From Stramenopiles sp. TOSAG23-3 (lineage: Eukaryota > Sar): DNA of 13,321 nt. Positions 7,070 to 13,321 of this stretch are shown piece after piece. The translations under genes and the position numbers were made by a program. Under the pieces are notes generated by a model. That model was not told the DNA's origin and did no database searches. It saw only the letters and a program-made list of their open reading frames with translations. Position 1 is the first letter of the stretch; the number at the start of each line of letters is the position of its first letter. The stretch spans positions 1-13,321 of the forward strand of contig LT642298.1 of assembly GCA_900128585.1 (NCBI GenBank). The letters are read 5' to 3'.

Positions 7070-7526
7070 CAGACTGCTATTGTAGATTGCACGAATAGTG
7101 CCCAGGGGGGGGGGGGCGTCGATAAAATTTCATTTTTTTACCATTTTTTAACCGACTGGTTTATGCTGTATCGATATTATTAAGTGCACAGTATCATCAG
7201 AGCATACAGTATAATGTTAGGGAGGAGGATTCCTTATTTTCACGATATTCGTTCTTTCCTCTGCTAACAAAAAAGAAGAGAATAATAATTTAAACTTTAT
7301 AGAAGAACAGAACTTTTTTTCCATAATTATAGTCGTCTATGTTGTGTAATCTTAATTTTGATTAAAGTCTTAAGTTTTAATTTTTTATAGTAATTTTCGC
7401 ATTTCTTCTTTTTCACTTTTTATAATATTTAAATAATGCTGTGTATATTTTAAAATAAAATATAATATTTTACCCTTAACTCTCCACTCCAGTTCATCTA
7501 ATCGTGCAATCTACAATAGCAGTCTG
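7070..7526. repeat. 25-bp perfect terminal inverted repeat enclosing a 457-bp AT-rich segment
   Basis: Positions 7070-7094 (cagactgctattgtagattg, then cacga) are perfectly inverted at 7502-7526. A poly-G run of about 12 bases lies just inside the left arm (7105-7116). The interior has no reading frame and is mostly A/T. It could be a non-autonomous DNA transposon (MITE-like), but no target-site duplication was found at the edges. Confidence 0.7.
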
Positions 7527-8193
7527 ACTCAACCTTAGGAAATGATATTGGAATATATAGTACTTGCCTAATAAAAGCCAATTTTCTTGTTCTATAAAAT
7601 ACGACTTTGCTCTATTAAAAAGAATTAATACAGCCTCCCCTTCGCTTCGGGCGAGAACCCCTGATCGAAGGTTTTAAGGGGTTTCAGCGAAGAAAAATAA
7701 CGACATCGGCGTTGGCAGGGGTGTTTTAAGGAGGAAGTTCGTTCGGTGTGTGGATACCCATTGTACGTGGCTGTAACGGTCTTTGTCTAGGGGTGTAGCA
7801 AGTCATTGAAGTCGTCGTCGTGTGAATTCTTTATTATTTCAGTGGGGTACCTGTTTGTTTGGGTGTCCGTAGCAGGGTATTAGGGTCAAGGTTATTACGG
7901 TTCGTGTCATATAATGCTGTGTTTTTGTTTTGTTCTTTTCGCTTGCGTGTTTGTTTGTTTTATTACATTTATTGTATTATAGAGAGTAGAAGTCATTTAA
8001 GGGGGACCGATGATACGAATGGTCTTTTCGTCTTTTTTACAAAAAAAACGATCATTTTTACTCAATTTTATGTGTTTTACGTAATTATGTTGTTGTAGTA
8101 ACAACCGAAAAAATAACTTTCGTACTAGAGGAGTAGAGGGGAAAAATTATTAAAAATAATGTGTCTATTGTTGTATTTAAGAAATAGTGTTAA
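7527..8193. other. Gene-free TG-rich spacer
   Basis: Contains a single copy of 'aaaagccaattttcttgtt' near 7574, a string also present in the left-end repeats. About 7740-8100 is strongly T/G-rich on the plus strand, switching to A-rich after about 8100. Short frames exist on both strands (for example, minus-strand residues ATYNGYPHTERTSSLKHPC near 7765) but none is convincing. Confidence 0.4.
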
Positions 8194-8469
8194 GGAATAA
8201 TTGGGCATAAAGGTCCACCAATCGAACACCGACATATGAAAAAGGATGAACTCCTATTCGGTATTCAAACGAAAACAACGAGGCTATCAAAGCCATCAAA
8301 AACGATAGAGACGGAATGTAATCCGTATCGTATACAATTGGGATATCATACACCACGACAACTTTGGAATCGTATGACCCACGCCATCGCGTCAATCAAA
8401 CTTGACACTTACGAAAAAGATAAATACCGGTCGACTAAAAACAAGTTACCGGAAACGCACCACTTTTGA
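8194..8469 (+). CDS. Unrecognised small open frame, 77 residues from ATG 8236
   Basis: The frame is open from 8194, after TAA 8191-8193, to TGA 8467-8469, with ATG at 8236. The peptide starts MKKDELLFGIQTKTTRLSKP, continues IQLGYHTPRQLWNRMTHAIA and ends basic and His-rich (NKLPETHHF). Composition is balanced and strongly charged, unlike the spacer around it. No known domain, signal peptide or membrane segment is seen. It could be a small gene, an exon, or a fragment of a larger decayed one. The opposite-strand frame at 8177-8395 is probably its shadow. Confidence 0.35.
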   Translation, partial: GIIGHKGPPIEHRHMKKDELLFGIQTKTTRLSKPSKTIETECNPYRIQLGYHTPRQLWNRMTHAIASIKLDTYEKDKYRSTKNKLPETHHF

Positions 8470-8917
8470 AACGAAATCAGCCGAAACTAAGAATAATATT
8501 CTTAGTTCAGCATAGGAATAGCAGTGCGAACCTGATCAGTTCGAACTAAGATTTAAGCAAAAAAGATCTTCTACTGCAGTCACCACATGATAGTAGTAGC
8601 AGTAGTAAATGACATGTAAATGAATGATTCATTACATCCGCTCGCGAGGATGCATGTCACAAATTAAAAAGAGAAAGATAAGAGTCAACGAGAAGAGAAA
8701 AAGAAGAAACTAACGTTAAAACGTATAAAAGAGAATAAAGTTATAAATTCGATTAAAATAACATCCTTAAGAAAGGGTTCAAATACTTCATCTATATATT
8801 CTGTTTTTGTTTTTGAAGGAGGAGGAAGAAGTATTGTCGTTGTGTTGTTGGTGTTCTAAATTTATTATTTTCAATTATACGTGCAAAAATGTGTAATTTT
8901 GGATTTTTGTAAATTGA
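8470..8917. other. Spacer with small palindromes
   Basis: Holds a 10-bp hairpin with a 3-base loop (8485-8494 'aactaagaat' with 8498-8507), a near-palindrome 'tgtaaatga...tcattaca' near 8617-8638, and a purine-rich stretch about 8667-8712. No gene is seen. Confidence 0.5.
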
Positions 8918-9169
8918 ACGATAGTGTACGTGTACTCTGATTCTTCAAAAAAGTATTCGTTTCCCTCGGGAATTAAGCCAATAAAATGACCCTTCAAATT
9001 CTTTGTAAGTGGCTTGCGATGGATAACTCCAGCCTCAATACTTTTTACGCAACTCGGAAATAATCAAGACGCTGAAAAAAGGCTTCGTCTGGGCGGAGAA
9101 GGGGTGCCTTTCTATTACGGCACGATGAAGTGGGTAGACTTTTGTTCGTGGACACAAATGAAAGGATAG
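8918..9169 (+). other. Open frame interrupted by one TGA, possible exons or gene remnant
   Basis: The frame runs 8918-8986 (contains VYVYSDSSKKYSFPSGIKPI), meets TGA at 8987-8989, then reopens to TAG 9167-9169 with PFKFFVSGLRWITPASILFT and GGEGVPFYYGTMKWVDFCSW. A strong donor, GTAAGTGG, starts at 9005; with an acceptor AG at 9067-9068 it would make a 64-nt intron joining an ATG exon (8986-9004) in frame to the second half. Both a spliced gene and a decayed one fit. Not recognised. Confidence 0.35.
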
Positions 9170-9560
9170 AACCCTAAATTCAATTGTATCAAACGTATAT
9201 CTAAATGTAGAAGGTTTAATTTATTCTTGTAGTGCAAATTTCGTAAATGATCTAGTTCAGAAAGTGTGTCAACCTCAGCTGCGCATACACCGCCACTCTG
9301 ATATTGCTCAACAGTATCCCAACCGACGTCAGATCTCTGTAAACGGCAGTTTCAAAATTACGGAAAATTTCAAAAGTCTCAGAGACCACTGGAGATATTT
9401 CTTTGAGCTTGTGCATGCAACTTTATATGATATACGCCTCACTTCTGTTTTCTTTTTAAACAGCGTAGAACGCCCAACTCTGCCCCCCCCCCACCAAAAT
9501 GCTAATTTTGCCTATTTGCTAAGATTTGAAAACACTATCTTCAAAACTAAACGCAAATGA
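9162..9560 (+). CDS. 132-codon open frame, probable exon of an unrecognised gene
   Basis: The frame is open from just after TGA 9159-9161 to TGA 9558-9560, with no ATG, so it is most likely an internal or terminal exon, or part of a decayed gene. An acceptor-like 'tttattcttgtag' ends at 9232; an exon from 9233 would contain FVNDLVQKVCQPQLRIHRHS, SFKITENFKSLRDHWRYFFE and LVHATLYDIRLTSVFFLNS. A run of 10 C at 9483-9492 codes PPP; a one-base slip there would change the last 25 residues, which look less protein-like. The frame preceding it (8918-9169) is in a different phase. No domain is recognised. Confidence 0.45.
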   Translation, partial: KDRTLNSIVSNVYLNVEGLIYSCSANFVNDLVQKVCQPQLRIHRHSDIAQQYPNRRQISVNGSFKITENFKSLRDHWRYFFELVHATLYDIRLTSVFFLNSVERPTLPPPHQNANFAYLLRFENTIFKTKRK

Positions 9561-10487
9561 AAAAAAAGGGAAGTGAGGCGTGTTCCCCATACAAGTAACA
9601 AATGAAACCCTGCCGATCTGGGGGTCATAACTCTCTTGGTTAAGAAACGGTTTACGTATTAGTATCAATATTATAATTGAAATCTTCACTTGCAGTTTTA
9701 CTTATTTCGGAACTTGGGCTAATACAGACAACTACCACAGAGTTTTTTTTATGCGGTGATGATTGAAGACACGTCGTCGTGGAAGTTTTAAAATAATGAC
9801 TTATGATTCTCCACACGATTCACTTGTTGTTATTTAGAATTATTTAATTTCATCTCGTCTTCGCGAATTTAAATACAGGTAGTAGCATTATATCAATGTT
9901 GTGCAATGTAAGTGAGAGCAATGTTGTCTCCTTATCCAGAGGACAAATTGATGTTGTTGTATTAAAAATACGTATTTACATATTTCGGTACGTTTGGATC
10001 ATCCCTTAAACCGGAAAGTCGGAGGGAAAAAAAAACTCCTTACAACTTCTTCTCCTCTAATGATTAAAAAAAATAATTAATTATTATTTTATTTCTTCTG
10101 CTTCAGTATAAAATATAAAAGAAAATAAATGAATCAAAAGAAGAAAGACTGCGTAAATTCGAAATGTCATTTTTTTATTTGAAACATTGTGCAATGTAAA
10201 TGGTATTCTAACTAATTTTGATAGGAAAAGCGACCCGCGGTTTCGTAACAATAAGGATGGGCATATTGGCGGCGACCGAGTGTGTGATACCTACTGTACT
10301 CTAGGACAAAAAAATTGAATCTGAATCATCATTTTTGTTGTTGAAAAAACGCTTTTATTCATTCATTCAGGTAGGTCGTGTACGGTATACAATGGTGTAC
10401 AAATACGAAAATTATATGCTGCGACGCGACAATGCGCACACTTGCAGACTTCTCGAAAGATAGACGGCACGCTACACGAATTGAGCC
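9561..10487. other. Long AT-rich spacer
   Basis: No open frame or RNA gene could be supported. Contains scattered A/T runs and a TTAATTATTATTTTATTT-like tract near 10075. 'cattgtgcaatgtaa' near 10184 echoes 'ttgtgcaatgtaa' near 9899. From about 10378 the sequence is less AT-rich and open in all three plus frames, which may belong to the 5' region of the next gene. Confidence 0.45.
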
Positions 10488-10553
10488 ACACATCCCCAAG
10501 TTTCCACGATTAGGAATTCTAGCCGCTACCCAACCGGATATAGCCATAGGTAC

Positions 10554-11984
10554 ATGGACACGAAGACACTAATTGCCCGCTTCAGAGATAGCAAGGTGAC
10601 CTCCCGTCATCAGCGCGGTGCTGTGGCGACATTCTGGTGGGATCGTGGTACCCGATCCTTGTCGTACAAACGTGCAAAACATGAAGATAAGAGACAAGAG
10701 ATACCTGTCCCTCAATCTGCGGTGGGAAATTATGACAAATGTGCTGGGTCACAAAAGCAGCTGTCCGTGGAAGACGCAATCGTTGCGGAAGTGTCTACGG
10801 CATCGCTTTCACAGATACCACAGAGACTTTCAACTGGTAGCTTAAATGATTTTCTCCATTTGCGTCAGAACAGCAAAGGGCAGCGAAGAAAAGGAGACTT
10901 GTCAATTTCCCAAGACAGGGAGTCTGTAATGACGAACAGACAATACGCTGTGCCCCTAGCAAAAAATCATTCGGGTAATGTGCACAGTACTTTTCAAGGT
11001 ATTGCCGACGACCTTGAAGCCTCCCTCTTGCTATTTAAACTGAAATATCAGGGGGGAAATAGCGAAGACTGTGAATTAAAAGAATGCCCTGGGACAGTGC
11101 AATATAAACAACGTGGGCTAAAAGAAGATGAACAAAAACGATATGGGAAGAAAGGTGCACAGAACAGTTTATTGAGGAATATTTTAATATCAGATACAAA
11201 GCTTCGAAATTCTACGACCATGGAGGAAGTAAATGCAGCCTCGAATTCCAACGTTGACCGCCAGGAGTGCTTACATGTTAAATCAATTGAAATTCCCAAT
11301 AAGTATCCAATCAGACAGAATAAAGTAAAAGATATTCAAACATTTCAATTTAAAAGCAGTACTGGAGAGACAAATCCTTGTAAATCGCAAGATATTTTTC
11401 CGAATTGCACTGAACTAGATATGAAATCAAGTGCTTTGTCCGTTAGCGATAGTCCATTGAGGAAGAAAACTTCTCCCTTAAATGCCCAACAAAAAGCTCC
11501 ATTTCAAGGTAATTTAGCTGACGTTGCTGGTTTTATATCTGAGACCCTTGACACGACATTGTTTGGTTTGAACAGACGGCTGCGATCAAAACATTTGATT
11601 AACAACAGTGTGCAATATGATGAAAGTGTTACTACAAATAGGTATTCTAGTATTCCCAGAGTATCTGTTTTTCATAACACAAATCGGAGACACACAATAG
11701 GAAATGGCACTAACGCTAATGCTCGAGAGCTTCGCACGTTTGAATTGGATACTCACCCACCTGGATTCAACGAAAAGATTAAAAAAATAAATGAGTATTT
11801 GCCTGGTAAGTCAGACTCCAAATTTCCAATTTTACGCGCAAAGGAAGGATATACAGCAATAGACACACAAACAAGCGCCGACAAAAATATTATTATTGAT
11901 CAAATTAGTTCAGCCCATAATGCAATTGGAACATTTAAAGAACTGCGGATGAAAAAAAGTATCGCTTTTATGGACAACAGCTAG
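10554..11984 (+). CDS. Orphan 476-residue hydrophilic protein, probably largely disordered
   Basis: An uninterrupted frame from ATG 10554 to TAG 11982-11984. The residues are mostly polar (Ser, Asn, Gln, Lys, Arg, Asp), with no signal peptide, membrane helix or recognisable domain. More ordered-looking patches are FQGIADDLEASLLLFKLKYQ (~residue 148) and LADVAGFISETLDTTLFGLN (~residue 322). A basic RRHT near residue 378 resembles a basophilic kinase site. The frame is open for 22 codons upstream of the ATG (to 10488, after a TGA), and other plus frames are also open there, so an upstream exon is possible. Length and composition make it very likely a real gene; its function is unknown. It is unrelated to the AMP deaminase or the AP subunit. 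Confidence 0.8.
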   Translation: MDTKTLIARFRDSKVTSRHQRGAVATFWWDRGTRSLSYKRAKHEDKRQEIPVPQSAVGNYDKCAGSQKQLSVEDAIVAEVSTASLSQIPQRLSTGSLNDFLHLRQNSKGQRRKGDLSISQDRESVMTNRQYAVPLAKNHSGNVHSTFQGIADDLEASLLLFKLKYQGGNSEDCELKECPGTVQYKQRGLKEDEQKRYGKKGAQNSLLRNILISDTKLRNSTTMEEVNAASNSNVDRQECLHVKSIEIPNKYPIRQNKVKDIQTFQFKSSTGETNPCKSQDIFPNCTELDMKSSALSVSDSPLRKKTSPLNAQQKAPFQGNLADVAGFISETLDTTLFGLNRRLRSKHLINNSVQYDESVTTNRYSSIPRVSVFHNTNRRHTIGNGTNANARELRTFELDTHPPGFNEKIKKINEYLPGKSDSKFPILRAKEGYTAIDTQTSADKNIIIDQISSAHNAIGTFKELRMKKSIAFMDNS

Positions 11985-12204
11985 AATTCACTACTCTAAC
12001 TTGCCAGCATGTTCCAATCAGATAAGACGTCCATAGGGTTATGATGACGCAACTTAGGCAAATACAGCAGCGCATTTAATCCATATATGGGTAAGAATTA
12101 CCGTAATTTTCTTCGTCCTGAATCGCCAAAGTGGGTGTAATATAAACAAATGGTTAGTAGAGAAACCCTAAGAAAAAAATGAAAAATACGCGAAGGCTTA
12201 TATT
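11985..12204. other. Short spacer downstream of the orphan gene
   Basis: Probable 3' flank of the 476-residue gene. No further gene or RNA is seen before the foldback at 12205. Confidence 0.4.
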
Positions 12205-12333
12205 CCAAGTGATTCATGTCGCATTTTAAAATTATTTTGGAAACCAACCCTTTTATTCGTCTTGTATTCTAATGTGTTTTGGTCATTGGGTTGGTTTCCA
12301 AAATAATTTTAAAATGCGACATGAATCACTTGG
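12205..12333. repeat. Perfect 46-bp foldback (inverted repeat) with 37-nt loop
   Basis: The arm 12205-12250 (ccaagtgattcatgtcgcat...) is the exact reverse complement of 12288-12333, with no mismatch over 46 bp. The loop is 12251-12287. An 'att' triplet borders both outer ends and could be a 3-bp target duplication. It fits a short foldback MITE or a transcribed hairpin RNA precursor. It has no coding capacity. Confidence 0.95.
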
Positions 12334-12552
12334 ATTAAAAAAGAAAAACAATGAGTAAAATTTTGGAGGGTCATCCCCGATTTTCAGTGATTGTCTATAA
12401 TTCCCTTAAAACAAATATTAAACACAGTACACAATAGTAACTATTTTCGTATTGTCTTACGTACAAACAAGAATACTGTAATGTATTTTGAAGTGAAAAG
12501 AAACCAATCATTGGCCTGAGTGTAGATATATTATCAGCCGGATAAGGCACAG
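12334..12552. other. AT-rich spacer
   Basis: No gene or repeat could be supported between the foldback and the right-end repeats. Confidence 0.4.
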
Positions 12553-12556
12553 CGCA

Positions 12557-12599
12557 GTTTTGGGGCAGGTCCAGGCATCAACAACACAATAATAGCCGC
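12557..12599 (+). repeat. 43-bp repeat, copy 1 (FGAGPG frame)
   Basis: Matches 13279-13321 at 37 of 43 positions, offset 722 bp. In one plus frame it reads SFGAGPGINNTIIAA; the frame is open from about 12528 to a TGA near 12629. See the partner copy. Confidence 0.8.
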
Positions 12600-12700
12600 T
12601 GTCTCAAACAATCTTATGATAGTTTGACATATCAGAATATCTTTTCGTATTCTGGAACAAGGAGGAGTTTCGATTCTTGAACGGTTTACCGTCTTTTTTC

Positions 12701-12731
12701 AGAGCATCTTAAAACATACTATATATTTCTG
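12701..12731 (+). repeat. Short element copy (right, plus)
   Basis: 'agagcatcttaaaacatact' followed by 'atatatttctg'. Same core as the other copies. Confidence 0.7.
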
Positions 12732-12752
12732 AAATAGTAATTGATTTAAAAT

Positions 12753-12796
12753 GAGAGTCTTAAAACATACTATATAATTTGTTTTTTTAATTTTAG
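12753..12796 (+). repeat. Short element copy (right, plus), full form
   Basis: 'gagagtcttaaaacatacta' followed by 'tataatttg', a T-run and 'attttag'. The T-rich tail ending in AG looks like an intron 3' end. Confidence 0.8.
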
Positions 12797-12969
12797 AGAT
12801 ATTTTATCTAAAATTATATCACTCTTCCTATGATACCAGCAATGTGGTTTGTTTTTGGGTACAAAGAAAACACCCTAAGAAACCTCAAAATTCAGTTTAA
12901 AACCTAAAATTCAGTTTATATAAATTATTGGCCTATACACATTCCATACCAAAATATATGCTATGATAA

Positions 12970-13140
12970 GGGTACAGAAGAGAAAAAGCAATTAACTTAA
13001 TTCTCAGTGGTTTATCAATATTGATCTACTCGCAAAAGTCTCCAAAGAATAACGAAATTTTCAGGGACTTTGATTGGGACTTGGATCGATTCGTTGATTA
13101 CAGATCACCTTTAACAAGAAAAGAGACATTATCAAAATGA
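12970..13140 (+). other. Open frame with the third DFDWD module
   Basis: The frame is open from 12970 to TGA 13138-13140. It contains YSQKSPKNNEIFR (from 13027) and then DFDWDLDRFVDYRSPLTRK and ETLSK (module 13066-13134). It aligns with the left-end frame at 463-185, but in the opposite orientation, over both the YSQ.SPK and DFDWD parts. An acceptor-like 'aattctcag' ends at 13007. This is probably an exon or remnant of the same family. Function unknown. Confidence 0.5.
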
Positions 13141-13176
13141 GAGTCTTAAAGCATACTATATAATTTTGTTTTTCAG
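13139..13176 (+). repeat. Short element copy (right, plus)
   Basis: 'gagagtcttaaagcatacta' followed by 'tataattttgtttttcag'. It starts at the stop codon of the preceding open frame. Confidence 0.8.
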
Positions 13177-13190
13177 TATTGGGGTTAGAC

Positions 13191-13226
13191 TTATTAAAAC
13201 ATACTATATATAATTTGTTTTTGCAG
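13191..13226 (+). repeat. Short element copy (right, plus)
   Basis: 'ttattaaaacatactatata' followed by 'taatttgtttttgcag'. The head differs from the 'gagagtctta' form. Confidence 0.75.
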
Positions 13227-13278
13227 GTTTATGTATACGACTCTTGAAAGAAATTCATCATTATGATCATCATAATAC

Positions 13279-13321
13279 GTTTTGGGATAGATCCAGGCAT
13301 CTACAAAACAATAATATCCGC
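13279..13321 (+). repeat. 43-bp repeat, copy 2 (FGIDPG frame), cut by the window edge
   Basis: In the plus frame open since 13246 (after a TGA), the sequence reads KKFIIMIIIIRFGIDPGIYK and TIIS: a hydrophobic strand followed by GIDPG. This resembles the first strand and catalytic Asp of RNase H-fold nucleases (the RuvC type, as in TnpB/Fanzor), but the motif is short. Copy 1 has Gly in place of the Asp. Confidence 0.35.

Noticed and set aside
7859-8098. 79-codon plus-strand frame.
   Set aside because: Its residues (many Phe, Tyr, Cys, Val) simply mirror the TG-rich composition, and it lacks an ATG start.
8537-8550. 'agttcgaact', a second B-box-like string beside the 8485 hairpin.
   Set aside because: It is itself a short palindrome and no cloverleaf can be built.
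8775-8790. 'gggttcaaatac', a B-box-like string.
   Set aside because: No stem pairing around it and no A-box at the right distance, so no tRNA.
10582-11299. Minus-strand and alternative plus-strand frames inside the 476-residue gene.
   Set aside because: Shorter shadows of the long frame, Cys/Phe-rich as antisense translations usually are.
1-13321. Telomere-type or rRNA-type repeats at the window ends.
   Set aside because: No short G-rich telomeric repeat or rRNA motif is present; the end repeats are longer and coding-like.

Overview
The window looks like nuclear DNA of a microbial eukaryote. It is AT-rich and gene-sparse. One gene (AP-4 sigma) carries a canonical GT-AG spliceosomal intron of only 58 nt, while two other long reading frames have no intron. 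AMP deaminase and an AP-4 adaptor subunit are eukaryotic proteins, and nothing bacterial (operons, Shine-Dalgarno sites, IS elements) is seen. AP-4 is missing from yeast and several other lineages, so I lean towards an algal or stramenopile-like protist. That placement is weak inference.

Layout. 1-990: a repeat-rich left end with reading-frame fragments on the minus strand. 1366-1855 (minus): AP-4 sigma in two exons, with a 13-bp minisatellite just upstream of its start. 2304-3526: a patchwork of open frames on both strands, probably exons or a decayed gene. 3728-6007 (plus): complete intronless AMP deaminase. 6107-6627: two open frames that each begin right after an acceptor-like TAG. 6628-8193: AT-rich, then TG-rich spacer holding a 25-bp inverted repeat and a run of about 12 G. 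8194-8469 and 8918-9560: unrecognised open frames. 10554-11984 (plus): a 476-residue orphan protein. 12205-12333: a perfect 46-bp foldback. 12550-13321: a repeat-rich right end.

The two ends share a repeat family in opposite orientation. A 23-codon module (core DFDWD...FV.Y.SP..RK.TL) occurs twice on the minus strand at the left and once on the plus strand at the right. A short element built on 'aaaacatactatataatttg' occurs twice at the left (minus) and four times at the right (plus). Differences between module copies are largely synonymous or conservative, so these are probably remnants or members of a repeated protein-coding family. A RuvC/RNase H-like FGIDPG motif at the right edge is suggestive only.

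No operon-like cooperation is visible. The two recognised genes are housekeeping: purine nucleotide balance (AMP to IMP) and vesicle trafficking at the trans-Golgi or endosomes.
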